Made by a program: the position numbers and the translations under genes. The notes below the pieces were generated by a model. That model did no database searches and was not told the origin of the DNA. It saw only the letters and a program-made list of their open reading frames with translations. Shown piece by piece: positions 36,417-45,376 of a DNA stretch of 64,000 bases. Numbering within the stretch: the first letter of the stretch is position 1; each line of letters begins with the position of its first letter. The DNA lies in NCBI GenBank assembly GCA_963844175.1, contig CAWJNE010000012.1, positions 62,001 through 126,000 of the forward strand, in the 5' to 3' direction. Source of the DNA: JALZMG01 sp963844175. Lineage in GTDB: Bacteria > Actinomycetota > Acidimicrobiia > Acidimicrobiales > Ilumatobacteraceae.

Positions 36417-37247
36417 GTGGACCTGAAGGCGACGCGCTACGAGCTCGACGCAGGCGTCGCCACCGTGTGGCTGCACCGGCCGCACCGCCACAACGCGTGG
36501 ACGGGCCGCATGCACAGCGAATACCGCTGGATCCTCGGCCACCTGGCCGATGACGACGACGTGCGAGTCGTCATCGTGACGGGCACCCCACCGGCGTTCT
36601 GCGTCGGCGGTGACGCCGACGCGCTGGCCGGCCACGCCACTCGAGGCGCCTACGACGACGGCCTCGGGACGCCGTCCGACGGGCCGCCGCCGTCGTTCGG
36701 CCACGACGTCCCGACCGAGCTCGACCACGACTTCGCGTTCCAGTTCGGCCTGCCGTTCGTCACGATCGCCGCCATCAACGGCGCCTGCGCCGGGGTCGGC
36801 CTCGCCGTGGCGATGTTCTGCGACCTGCGCTTCGTCAGCGCGACGGCCAAGGTGACCACCGCCGCACCACGGCTCGGTCTGCCGGCCGAGTACGGCCTGA
36901 GCTGGATCCTGCCCCGCCTCGTCGGGGCGACGCGGGCGGCCGACCTGCTGCTGTCGGGCCGTGCCGTGACGGGAGCCGAGACGGCGGGATGGGGATGCTG
37001 GAACGACGTGCTGGCGACGGGCGACGAGGCGCTGGCCGCGGCCCGGGCCTACGGGCGCCAGCTCGCCTCGTCCGTCGGTCCAGCGGCCCTGCGCACGACA
37101 AAGCGCCAGCTCTACGCCGATCTCCGCCGCCACGACGTCGGCGCCGCACTGGTCGAGGCCCGCCGGTTGCTCGGCGAGGCGATGGCCACGGCGGAGTACC
37201 GCGAGGGCATCGCGGCGTTCCGCGACGCCCGACCCCCGAGGTTCTGA
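36417..37247 (+). CDS. Enoyl-CoA hydratase/isomerase family protein
   Basis: The 276-residue crotonase-fold protein has VATVWLHRPHRHNAWTG, the oxyanion segment VVIVTGTPPAFCVGGD, a second oxyanion loop INGACAGVGLAVAMFCDLRF and the conserved AAPRLGLPAEYGLSWILPRL. In the usual position of the second catalytic glutamate lies a Glu in PAEYG, so hydratase activity is plausible. It starts with GTG one base after the cysQ stop. The reaction would be in fatty-acid or branched-acid breakdown. The acyl chain is unknown. Confidence 0.87.
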   Translation: MDLKATRYELDAGVATVWLHRPHRHNAWTGRMHSEYRWILGHLADDDDVRVVIVTGTPPAFCVGGDADALAGHATRGAYDDGLGTPSDGPPPSFGHDVPTELDHDFAFQFGLPFVTIAAINGACAGVGLAVAMFCDLRFVSATAKVTTAAPRLGLPAEYGLSWILPRLVGATRAADLLLSGRAVTGAETAGWGCWNDVLATGDEALAAARAYGRQLASSVGPAALRTTKRQLYADLRRHDVGAALVEARRLLGEAMATAEYREGIAAFRDARPPRF

Positions 37248-37358
37248 TTACCGGGCGTAAGCTCGTGGCCACGTGGGCGCGTCACAGCGCTCACACGGAC
37301 GTCACATCTCGGGGGTAGATCGCTCCTGACGGTGTCGCGAGTGCAAGGAGTCGCACTG

Positions 37359-39434
37359 ATGGACGAGGGGATCAGCGGTCGGGTCGGCGCGGCGCAGGTG
37401 GGCGCACTGGCCTCGATCGGTGCCGGCGCCGTGCACGCCGCCGCCGCCGGCATCCATGCCGAACACGTCACCCTGTCGCGCCTGTTCGTCGCCGTCGCCG
37501 CGTTGCAGCTGGGCGCCGGGCTGGCGCTGCTGCTGCGCCGGGAGTGGCGGCTCGTTGCCGCCGGCACCGCGCTGGTGAATGCCGGCGCCGTGGCGGCCTG
37601 GGCGACGACGAGGATCACCGGCATCTCGTGGATCGGCGGGCTCGAGCAGTCGGAAGCGCCACAGTTCGCCGACACCGTGTGCGCTGCGCTGGGCGCGATC
37701 GCCGTGATCGGCGCGCTGCTCGCCGTCAGGCGCCCCGCCGCGGTGCCTGCGCTTCGCGGGCTGGGCGTGGCGTTGCCGTCCGTGGCCATCAGTGCCGTCG
37801 CCGTCGCCGCCATGTTCAGCGCGGCGACGCACGTCCACAGCGATCACGGCGAGACCGCCGCCGGCCATGACCACGGCACCGAGGCCGAACCCGCCTCGGC
37901 CGCCGGTGCCACGGAGACGACGGCCCACGCCCACGGCGACGAAGCGACCGAGGCGGGCGCCACCGAGACCACCGCCCACACCCACGGCGACGAAGCGACA
38001 GCCGCCGAGGCCGGCGCCACTGAGACCACCGCCCACGCCCACGGCGACGAGGCGACCGACGAACACGCCGACGAGCACGCCGCTGAGGCCGACACCGAGA
38101 CCGAGACCGCCGACACGGACGCCGAGCAGGCCGCCGTGCAGTCGGCCGCCGCGGCGTGGCCGCGGGCGTGGGATCCGGCCGACCCCATCGACTTCTCCGG
38201 CGTCGAGGGGGTCACCGCCGACCAGCAGGCACGGGCCGAGGCGCTCGTCCAGCGCACGCTGACCGAGCTGCCCCAGTTCGCCGACGTCTCCACGCTGCCG
38301 CCACTCGGCTACCGGTCGATCGGCGACGCCAGGACCGGCCACGAGCACTACATCAACATCGGCTACATCCAGGACGACGCCTTCCTCGACCCGACCAAGC
38401 CCGAGTCGCTCGTCTACGCCGTCGACGGCGAGCAGCGCACGCTCGTGTCGGCGATGTTCATGGCCAAGAAGACCGCCGTCGACGACCCCGGTCTCGTCGA
38501 CTACGGCGGACCCCTGATGGAGTGGCACGTCCACGAGAACCTCTGCTGGGGGCTCGACGAGGGCGGTGTGCCCAGGGTCGTCGGCGTCACCGACATCGCC
38601 GGCAAGTGCCCGCCGCTGACCATTCACGCCGGCGGCGACAACCCGATGGTCCACGTGTGGATCGCCCCGCACGAGTGCGGCCCGTTTGCCGCGCTGGAAG
38701 GCCACGGGGCCGGCCAGGCCAGCGATGACGGGGAGCGCACCGACGTCTGCTCCCACGACCACGGCGGCGGGGGCGGCGCGGACGCCGCGGCGGCGACCGA
38801 CCACGCCGACCACGAGGCGGCGGCCACGGAGACGACCCCGTACGACCCGGCCTTGCCCATCGACCTGTCCGGGGTCGCCGGTGTCACTCCGCAGCAGCAG
38901 GCGTTCGCCGAGAACGTCGTTGCCAACACGGTCACCCAGCTCGGGCAGTGGAAGGACCCGGCCTTCGCCGAGGCCTCCGGCTTCCGTTCGATCGGCGACG
39001 GGATCACGGGTCACGAGCACTACATCAACTGGAACTGGATCAACGACACCACCTACCTCGACCCCGACTTCCCGGAGAGCCTCGTGTACGAGCCGCAGCC
39101 GGACGGCAGCAAGCGCCTCGTGTCGGCCATGTACATGCTCCCCGACGACGTCAAGTTGGAGGACGTGCAGGACTACGGCGGCGCCCTCATGCAATGGCAC
39201 GTCCACGACAACCTGTGCTTCACCGCCGACCCGGTCGCACCGCAGGTGGCCGGTCTGCGCGAACCGAACGGCGAATGTCTGGCCCCGAAGGTCGTGCGGG
39301 CCCAGTCGCCGATGATCCACGTGTGGATCGAACCCAACGAGTGCGGGCCGTTCGCCGCACTCGAAGGCGTCGGTGCGGGGAGCGTCGCCGCCGGCGAAGA
39401 GCGATGGTGCGACCACGCCCACGGCGCGGAGTGA
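37359..39434 (+). CDS. Membrane protein with His-rich repeats and two copies of an unrecognised domain
   Basis: The 691-residue protein has about five membrane helices (residues 9-152), then three tandem units ATETTAHAHGDEAT-like (about 175-250) rich in His and acidic residues. Two homologous extracellular domains follow (about 272-453 and 496-676). Each carries GHEHYIN (328, 552), an LVSAM.M strand, WHVH.NLC (389, 613) and H.WI.P.ECGPFAALEG (432, 654) at nearly constant 222-224 residue spacing. The histidine/cysteine motifs suggest metal (Cu, Zn or Ni) binding. I do not recognise the domain. ATG at 37359 is placed by AAGGAG upstream. Confidence 0.8.
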   Translation: MDEGISGRVGAAQVGALASIGAGAVHAAAAGIHAEHVTLSRLFVAVAALQLGAGLALLLRREWRLVAAGTALVNAGAVAAWATTRITGISWIGGLEQSEAPQFADTVCAALGAIAVIGALLAVRRPAAVPALRGLGVALPSVAISAVAVAAMFSAATHVHSDHGETAAGHDHGTEAEPASAAGATETTAHAHGDEATEAGATETTAHTHGDEATAAEAGATETTAHAHGDEATDEHADEHAAEADTETETADTDAEQAAVQSAAAAWPRAWDPADPIDFSGVEGVTADQQARAEALVQRTLTELPQFADVSTLPPLGYRSIGDARTGHEHYINIGYIQDDAFLDPTKPESLVYAVDGEQRTLVSAMFMAKKTAVDDPGLVDYGGPLMEWHVHENLCWGLDEGGVPRVVGVTDIAGKCPPLTIHAGGDNPMVHVWIAPHECGPFAALEGHGAGQASDDGERTDVCSHDHGGGGGADAAAATDHADHEAAATETTPYDPALPIDLSGVAGVTPQQQAFAENVVANTVTQLGQWKDPAFAEASGFRSIGDGITGHEHYINWNWINDTTYLDPDFPESLVYEPQPDGSKRLVSAMYMLPDDVKLEDVQDYGGALMQWHVHDNLCFTADPVAPQVAGLREPNGECLAPKVVRAQSPMIHVWIEPNECGPFAALEGVGAGSVAAGEERWCDHAHGAE

Positions 39435-39461
39435 CCGCCAGACGGCGGGGGCAGCTGCGTC

Positions 39462-39950
39462 GTGTGGCTCGCCGTCGCCGTCCTGGCTGTGGCCGTGGCG
39501 TGCGGCCTGGTGCTCGGACTCGTCGTCCGGATGCGTTCGGGCGGTGTGCGGGCACCACGGCCACGGCCGCTCGGGGCGACGCTCGATCCGGCTGAGCTCC
39601 GTGACGTCGCGTCGCGCCTCGACGCCCTCGACCCCGACGAGGTGCGCCGGCGCGACGAGCTCTTGGCGCGGCGGTTGCGGCCGCTGATCGTCAAGCGGGT
39701 GCCGGTGCGGGTCGTAGAACCTGTGCCGGGGCTGCAGACCGTGCGCATTCGCTTCGCCGACGGCACCGCCGTCACCGGCCACGGCGAGGCGCCCGGTGAC
39801 GCCGGCGTGCTGGCGGCCATGCTGCGCCGCCAGGCCGTGTTCCTGGCCGCCTGCGAGCTCGACGCCGACGGCACCCACCTGCGCTTCACCCGCGCCGGCC
39901 GGGGCAAGCTCGTGTCGTTCGTCGCCACCGGCCTCGATCAGCCCGATTGA
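39462..39950 (+). CDS. Single-pass membrane protein of unknown function
   Basis: The 162-residue protein has one N-terminal helix (LAVAVLAVAVACGLVLGLVV) followed by a short positively charged stretch and a soluble domain with an LDPAELRDVASRLDALDPDE helix and beta-strands ending THLRFTRAGRGKLVSFVAT. I do not recognise a family. It starts with GTG 28 bases after the His-rich membrane protein and could be in the same transcript, but no functional link is visible. A family C repeat begins at its TGA stop. Confidence 0.7.
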   Translation: MWLAVAVLAVAVACGLVLGLVVRMRSGGVRAPRPRPLGATLDPAELRDVASRLDALDPDEVRRRDELLARRLRPLIVKRVPVRVVEPVPGLQTVRIRFADGTAVTGHGEAPGDAGVLAAMLRRQAVFLAACELDADGTHLRFTRAGRGKLVSFVATGLDQPD

Positions 39951-40045
39951 TGGCCTCGCTCGCTCCGAAGACTCCGCTCCTCGGCCTGGGCCGGGCAAGG
40001 CCGGCCTGGGGTGTCACGCGCGCTGCGTCACGAACGCTCGGGAAC
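39949..40045. repeat. Family C dispersed repeat, copy 3
   Basis: This 97-base element begins inside the TGA stop of the preceding gene (GATGGCCTCGCTCGCTCCGA) and ends CGAACGCTCGGGAAC, one base into the TAG stop codon of the convergent EmrB-type gene. It matches copy 1 closely and copy 4 in reverse. Confidence 0.75.
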
Positions 40046-41526
40046 TACTGCGCCACCGGCCGGCGGTCGATCCGCGCGTGCATGGAGTCGGCGGCGTCCG
40101 AGTCGCGGATCGTCAGGGCGAACAGCCCGGCGACGAACGCCAGCGCGGCCGACACGGCGAACGCCCAGTGGTACCCCTCGAGCGCCCGCTGCACATCGAC
40201 GGGCACGCCGCTCAGGGTCGTGAAGCTCGACAGGATCGTCGCCACGACGGCGACGCCGACGGCGATCGCCATCTGCCGCTGGGTGGCGAAGATGGCCGAG
40301 GCGCGGCCGTTGTCGGCCGGGGCGATGCGGGCGTAGCTGGCCGCCTGGATGGCGACGAACGTGAACCCCATCCCGAGACCGCGAGCGAAGATCAGCCCCC
40401 GGATCACCCACAGGTCCGTGTCGAGGTCGATGAACAGGAAGCCGCAGCTGGCGACGGCGGCGGCGAACATCCCGCCGACGATCAGCCGGCGCGGCCCGAC
40501 GTGGGGGTACATCCGACCCGAGATCTGTGACGACACGAGGATGCCGACCGCCTGCGGGAACGTCGTCAGCCCGGCGTCGAGCGGCGACAGGCCGCGCAGC
40601 GACTGCAGGTACAGCGGCATGGCGAAGGTCAGCCCGAGGAAGCTGGCCATGCCGAACGCCATGACGATGTTCGTGCTGCGGAACAGCCGGTCACGCAGCA
40701 GGCGCAGCGCCAGCATCGGCGCCTCCCGATGGGTCTCCACCCACACCAGGGCGGCGAACGACGCGGCGCCGGCGACCCAGAGACCGAGCACCCAGGGGTC
40801 GTCCCAGCCGACCCGCGGCCCCTCGCTCAACGCGTAGACGATCCCCGCCAGCCCAAACCCGGACAGGACGAACCCGGGGACGTCGAAGCCTCCGGCCGTC
40901 GGCTCGGTGTGCTCGCGCAGGACGCGCACGCCGAAGGCCAGAGCGGCGATGCCGAACGGGACGTTGACGAAGAAGATCCACCGCCAGCCGACGGTGTCCG
41001 TGAGGAGTCCACCGAGCACCGGACCGAGTGCCGGGGCGACCAGCGTCGGGATCATCACGATCGTGGCCGCCCGCGCTCGCTCGATCGGCGGGAAGGCGCG
41101 GAACATCATCGCCACGCCGACCGGCGTCAGCATCCCGCCACCGATCCCCTGCACGATCCGGAACGCGATCAGCTGGCCGATCGACTGGGCGAAGCCGCAC
41201 ATCATCGAACCGATCACGAACAGGGCGAGCGCGGTGAGCAGCACTCGCTTCGTACCAAAGCGATCGCCGAACCAACCGCTGGCCGGGATCCAGACCGCCA
41301 GCGAGAGCGTGTATCCGAGGACGACCCAGTCGATGGCGTCGGTGGCGAACTCCTCGCCGATCGTGCGCAGGGCGACGTTGACGATCGTCACGTCGAGGAT
41401 GTCGAGGAACAGCGCCGACACGAAGACGGCGGCGACGACGAACTTGTACTCGATGAGCCGGCCGAACAGCTCGACGGGGGGCTCCGGTGCGGCGGCCAAC
41501 GGGACCGGTCGCGCCTCGACACCCAT
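40045..41526 (-). CDS. DHA2/EmrB-type drug exporter (MFS)
   Basis: The 493-residue protein has the length and 14-helix pattern of DHA2 proton-drug antiporters. Diagnostic segments are LFLDILDVTIVNVALRTIG, WVVLGYTLSLAVWIPASGWF and GDRFGTKRVLLTAL (motif A), and APALGPVLGGLLTDTVGWRW (antiporter motif C). The ATG at 41526 precedes a short Pro/Ala stretch and the first helix, and upstream open frame is shadow sequence. Substrates are unknown. The gene is divergent from the AarF kinase by 76 bases, and its stop codon lies at the end of a family C repeat. Confidence 0.9.
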   Translation of the reverse strand: MGVEARPVPLAAAPEPPVELFGRLIEYKFVVAAVFVSALFLDILDVTIVNVALRTIGEEFATDAIDWVVLGYTLSLAVWIPASGWFGDRFGTKRVLLTALALFVIGSMMCGFAQSIGQLIAFRIVQGIGGGMLTPVGVAMMFRAFPPIERARAATIVMIPTLVAPALGPVLGGLLTDTVGWRWIFFVNVPFGIAALAFGVRVLREHTEPTAGGFDVPGFVLSGFGLAGIVYALSEGPRVGWDDPWVLGLWVAGAASFAALVWVETHREAPMLALRLLRDRLFRSTNIVMAFGMASFLGLTFAMPLYLQSLRGLSPLDAGLTTFPQAVGILVSSQISGRMYPHVGPRRLIVGGMFAAAVASCGFLFIDLDTDLWVIRGLIFARGLGMGFTFVAIQAASYARIAPADNGRASAIFATQRQMAIAVGVAVVATILSSFTTLSGVPVDVQRALEGYHWAFAVSAALAFVAGLFALTIRDSDAADSMHARIDRRPVAQ

Positions 41527-41602
41527 CACGGGGACCGTATGGCCCGGCCCCTCGCCGTGACGACGTGGTCGACGCATCCCGCCGCCGCCATGATGGACGG
41601 CG

Positions 41603-43207
41603 ATGCCGAGCGTGGACGAGCACCCACCCGATCTGCAGTGGGGCGCGTTCGCCGAGACTGCGCCTTGGGTGCTCGACCGCGACGCGCTGTCCTGGCGCAG
41701 CGTCGCCGACCGGGAGCGCGCCGACGCCCGCCGTCGGGTGCCCGATCTGATCGAGCCGCGCCGCCTGCCCCCCGGTCGCCGCGGTGTGGTGGTCACCGCC
41801 CGGCTGGCCGCCGCCGTGGCGCCGTGGCTGTGGCATCGGCGCACGGCGCAGCGTCGGGGCGCGGTGCCCGAGGCGGGAGCTGGCAGCGTGGCCGACCTCT
41901 CCCGGCGCCTGCGCGTGGGCGCCGAGGCGCTCGGACCGACCTTCATCAAGCTCGGCCAGATCATCTCGTCCGGCGACGGCGTGTTCCCACCCGAGCTGGT
42001 CGAGGAGTTCAAGCGGTGCCGGGACCAGGTGCCGGCGGAGTCGTTCGCCGACGTCCAGCGCACCGTCGAGGAGGACCTCGGCCGTCCGCTCGACGAGGTC
42101 TTCAGGTCATTCGAACGCAAGCCGCTCGCTGCCGCGTCGATCGCTCAGGTGCACGCGGCGTGCCTGCGCTCGGGCGAGGAGGTGGTCGTCAAGGTCCAGC
42201 GCCCGTCCGTGGCGCGCCTCGTGCACACGGACCTGCGGGCGATGGCGTGGCTGGCGCCGCACCTCGTCGGACGGATCCCCGTCAGCGCGCTCGCCAACCC
42301 GCCGGCGCTGGTCGAGCTCTTCGCCGACACCATCGTCGAGGAGCTGGACTTCCGCGTCGAGGCGGCCAACATGCTTGACGTCGCCGCCATGCTCCACGAC
42401 CTCGGCCAGACGGGCTACGTCGTCCCCCGGCCCCATCCCGAGCTGGTGACGAAGCGAGTGCTGGTGATGCAGCGGCTCGACGGCTTCAAGTTCGACGACG
42501 TGGCAGGCATGCGCGGCGCGGGCGTGGACACCGAGGGCGTCGTGCGGACGGCGATGGTCGCCCTGATGGAAGGGGCGATGATCGCCGGGACGTTCCACGG
42601 CGACCTCCACGGCGGGAACCTGTTCGTGATGCCCGACGGGCGGACGGCGCTGCTCGACTTCGGGATCGTCGGCCGGCTGACCGACGAGCGTCGTGTCGCC
42701 TTCCTGCGCCTGATGCTCAGCGCGACGACGAACGACCTGATGGGCCAGATGGCGGCGCTGCGCGACCTCGGCGCGTTGCCGCACGACACCGACCTGCGCG
42801 CCGTCGTGCGTGATCTCGGGTTGGACCAGACGCCGGTCGACCCCACGACGCTGACCGGTGACCAGCTCGTCCAGGAGGTCCAGCGCGTCGTCAAGGCGCT
42901 GCTCGGCTACGGGGCGCGGATGCCCAAGGAGCTGATGCTGTACGTCAAGAACCTGGTGTTCCTCGACGGCGCGATCGCTCGGTTGGCACCCGATCTCGAC
43001 CTGCTCGGCGAGATCGCCAACATCTCGGTGCTGTTCGCCCAGCGCCACGGCGAGCAGCTCGGGCGGGAGCTCGGCATCGACGGCGTCGAGGTCGACCTGA
43101 CCGGCGTCAAGGCCAGCTTCGGGGTCGACCAGAGCACGGAGCGGCTGACCCACCGCGAGCTGCAGGCCCGCCGGGCGCTGATCCAGCACCGGATGCGCAA
43201 CCGCTGA
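41603..43207 (+). CDS. ABC1/AarF/UbiB-family atypical kinase
   Basis: The 534-residue protein has the ABC1 fold signatures: FIKLGQIISS (the KxGQ motif), PLAAASIAQVHAA (Ala-rich nucleotide loop), VVVKVQRP with the catalytic-like Lys, TFHGDLHGGNLFV and LLDFGIVG. The family is linked to quinone biosynthesis and lipid homeostasis in other bacteria; the role here is open. It starts with ATG. Two tiny genes follow within 50 bases and 250 bases. Confidence 0.9.
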   Translation: MPSVDEHPPDLQWGAFAETAPWVLDRDALSWRSVADRERADARRRVPDLIEPRRLPPGRRGVVVTARLAAAVAPWLWHRRTAQRRGAVPEAGAGSVADLSRRLRVGAEALGPTFIKLGQIISSGDGVFPPELVEEFKRCRDQVPAESFADVQRTVEEDLGRPLDEVFRSFERKPLAAASIAQVHAACLRSGEEVVVKVQRPSVARLVHTDLRAMAWLAPHLVGRIPVSALANPPALVELFADTIVEELDFRVEAANMLDVAAMLHDLGQTGYVVPRPHPELVTKRVLVMQRLDGFKFDDVAGMRGAGVDTEGVVRTAMVALMEGAMIAGTFHGDLHGGNLFVMPDGRTALLDFGIVGRLTDERRVAFLRLMLSATTNDLMGQMAALRDLGALPHDTDLRAVVRDLGLDQTPVDPTTLTGDQLVQEVQRVVKALLGYGARMPKELMLYVKNLVFLDGAIARLAPDLDLLGEIANISVLFAQRHGEQLGRELGIDGVEVDLTGVKASFGVDQSTERLTHRELQARRALIQHRMRNR

Positions 43208-43254
43208 CGTGCCCAGATCGCCGTCGACGACCGTGTCGGACCAGACTGCTGTCG

Positions 43255-43455
43255 ATGGACCGCTCGTTCCGGACCCGGACCTACGTGTTCCCCCGTCCCG
43301 GCGACTCGCTGGAGCTGATCGCCAGCCGCGCCCTGCCCGACCGGGAGAACGGCGCCGGACTCCTGCAGGCGTGGAACCCGCACCTCGCGTTGCGGCTGTC
43401 GCCCGTCGACGGGCTGCTCTGCACCGACGTCGTCTACACCGAGCCGCCGGCGTGA
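43255..43455 (+). CDS. Small LysM-like protein
   Basis: The 66-residue protein has RTYVFPRPGDSLELIASRAL and GAGLLQAWNPHLALRL, which resembles a LysM or phage tail-protein-X module (peptidoglycan-binding type motif), without signal peptide. Its TGA overlaps the next GTG (GTGA), so the two small proteins are coupled. No other phage genes are near, so I read it as a chromosomal gene of unknown role. The call is moderate because the ORF is short. Confidence 0.55.
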   Translation: MDRSFRTRTYVFPRPGDSLELIASRALPDRENGAGLLQAWNPHLALRLSPVDGLLCTDVVYTEPPA

Positions 43456-43664
43456 ACGCCGAGGCGCCGGTCGTCGACGGCACGTCCATCGGTCCGGGTC
43501 ACGACGGCCGGGCCGAGCTGGTCGTGCGCCTGCGCCACCCGAACGGAGCCCACTCGACGATCAGCGTCGACGAGGAGGCGCTGGAGCGGCTGCTGCGGCG
43601 CACCGACATCATGTCCATCGACGACCTCACCGGCCGCCGCTGGCCCGACCTGACCATCAACTGA
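43452..43664 (+). CDS. Small conserved-looking protein of unknown function
   Basis: The 70-residue protein (NAEAPVVDGTSIGPGHDGRA then ELVVRLRHPNGAHSTISVDE) is hydrophilic with strand-helix pattern, no signal and no membrane segment. I do not recognise it. The GTG start overlaps the LysM-like stop by four bases, and the frame ends 15 bases before the amidohydrolase gene with AGAGGAG between. The coupling supports its reality. Confidence 0.5.
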   Translation: MNAEAPVVDGTSIGPGHDGRAELVVRLRHPNGAHSTISVDEEALERLLRRTDIMSIDDLTGRRWPDLTIN

Positions 43665-43679
43665 TCCAGAGGAGCGTCC

Positions 43680-45374
43680 GTGCTCGACCTCGTCATCCGC
43701 AACGGCACCATCATCGACGGCACCGGCCTGCCCCGGTACGCCGGCGACGTCGGCGTGCACGACGGCCGCATCGCCAGCGTCGGCCGCCGCCTCGGCGACG
43801 TCGACGCGGCGCGCGTCGTCGACGCCACCGGCCTGGTCGTTGCGCCCGGCTTCGTCGACCCGCACACCCACTACGACGCCCAGCTCCTGTTCGACCCCTA
43901 CGCCTTCCCCGCCGTCGAGCACGGCATCACCTCGGTCGTCACCGGCAACTGCTCGCTGAGCATGGCGCCCGTCCGCCCGGGCCACCGCGACCGGTTCTCG
44001 CGCATGTTCCGGCTGATCGAGGAGATGCCCGAGGCGGCGTTCGACGTCGGCGTGGACTGGCGGTGGGGTGAGGGCTTCGACGGGATGCTCGACACGCTGC
44101 GCGACGACCTGGCGCTGAACATCGCCCCGCTGGTCGGGCATTCCGTGCTGCGGATGTACGTGCTCGGGGACGATCCGCGCCGCCCGGCCACGGCCGACGA
44201 GGTGGCCACGATGTGCAGCCTGCTGCGCGAGTGCCTCGACGCCGGGGCCGTCGGCCTGTCGACGAGCTACGTGGACGTCGAGGACGACCTGCAACCGGTG
44301 CCGTGCCGCTGGGCCGAGCACGCCGAGCTCGAGGCGCTGTGCGGCGTGCTGGCCGAGCGGGGACGGATGTTGCAGATCGTCCACGAGTTCTTCGACCCGG
44401 GCCTGACGATCAGCCGGATCGAGATGCTCGCCGAGCTGTCGATCCGCTTCGGCATCCCGACGACGTTCTCACCGCTGTTCCACAGCGCCGCCACGCCGGA
44501 CAGCACCGACCGGGTGATGGCCGCCGTCGAGCGGGTGTGGGCCGACGGCGCCCGCGTGTGGCCGCAGGTGCAGACCCGACCGATCGACATCTCCTGGACG
44601 ATGGCCCAGCGCAGCATCATGTTCCTGGCCATCCCGGGTTGGTGGAGCGTGCTGTCGATGGGCGATGCCGCAGCGAAGCTCGAGGCGCTGTCGGACCCGG
44701 CCAAGCAGACCGTGCTCACCGCCGGGCTCGACGCCGTCGCCGCCGTCGCCGGCCCGGCGATGGACCCGGCGTCCTACGTGGTGCGCGACGTCGCCCTCGA
44801 CCGCAACCACGATCTCGTGGGACGCACGCTCGGCGACATCGCGTCGGAGCGGGGGACGACCCCGGCTCAGCTGCTGATCGACCTGTCGATCGAGGAGGAG
44901 CTGGGCACTTGGTTCCAGCGCGCCGGCATCGGCCACTCCGACGGCGCGGCCGTCGGCGGGCTGCTGGCCCACCCCTTGGTCCACGTCGGGGCCAGCGACG
45001 GGGGCGCCCATGTCGGATCCTTCGCCACCTACGGCGACACCGGGTTCCTGTTCTCCCGCTACGTCCGCGAGCTCGGCGCGCTCTCGCTGGAGGCGGCGGT
45101 GAAGAAGGTGACCGCCGACCCGTGCTCGATCTGGGGTCTCCGGGATCGCGGCGAGCTGAAGGAGCGCTTCGCCGCCGACGTCGTGGTCTTCGATCCGGAC
45201 ACGATCGACCGCGGCCCCGAGGTCGCTTCGGACGACTTCCCCGGCGGCGGCAGGCGTTGGATCCGCCGCTCCGTCGGCGTCGACACGGTGGTGGTGAACG
45301 GCGACGTCACGTGGACGGCCGCCGACGGCTACGCGCCCGGTGCGCGCGCCGGCGTCGTCGCGTCCGCCGGTTGA
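43680..45374 (+). CDS. N-acyl-D-amino-acid deacylase-like amidohydrolase
   Basis: The 564-residue protein belongs to the D-aminoacylase group of the amidohydrolase superfamily: VIRNGTIIDGTGLPRYAGDV, the metal motif VDPHTHYDAQL (HxH), GVTSVVTGNC-like GITSVVTGNCSLSMAPVRP, and DGGAHVGSFATYGDTGF with a C-terminal Asp. It hydrolyses N-acyl-D-amino acids or related cyclic amides (the group also includes dihydroorotase-like hydrolases), with zinc in the barrel. The GTG start follows AGAGGAG. Its TGA overlaps the TTG that could start the acyl-CoA dehydrogenase remnant. Confidence 0.87.
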   Translation: MLDLVIRNGTIIDGTGLPRYAGDVGVHDGRIASVGRRLGDVDAARVVDATGLVVAPGFVDPHTHYDAQLLFDPYAFPAVEHGITSVVTGNCSLSMAPVRPGHRDRFSRMFRLIEEMPEAAFDVGVDWRWGEGFDGMLDTLRDDLALNIAPLVGHSVLRMYVLGDDPRRPATADEVATMCSLLRECLDAGAVGLSTSYVDVEDDLQPVPCRWAEHAELEALCGVLAERGRMLQIVHEFFDPGLTISRIEMLAELSIRFGIPTTFSPLFHSAATPDSTDRVMAAVERVWADGARVWPQVQTRPIDISWTMAQRSIMFLAIPGWWSVLSMGDAAAKLEALSDPAKQTVLTAGLDAVAAVAGPAMDPASYVVRDVALDRNHDLVGRTLGDIASERGTTPAQLLIDLSIEEELGTWFQRAGIGHSDGAAVGGLLAHPLVHVGASDGGAHVGSFATYGDTGFLFSRYVRELGALSLEAAVKKVTADPCSIWGLRDRGELKERFAADVVVFDPDTIDRGPEVASDDFPGGGRRWIRRSVGVDTVVVNGDVTWTAADGYAPGARAGVVASAG

Positions 45375-45376
45375 GC

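Noticed and set aside
37302..39998. Long minus-strand open frame (898 codons) opposite the His-rich membrane protein
   Set aside because: The plus-strand protein has signal, helices and repeated motifs; the opposite frame shows no domain pattern.
43255..43455. Phage tail protein X, part of a prophage
   Set aside because: There are no other phage genes nearby and the flanks are ordinary metabolic genes.
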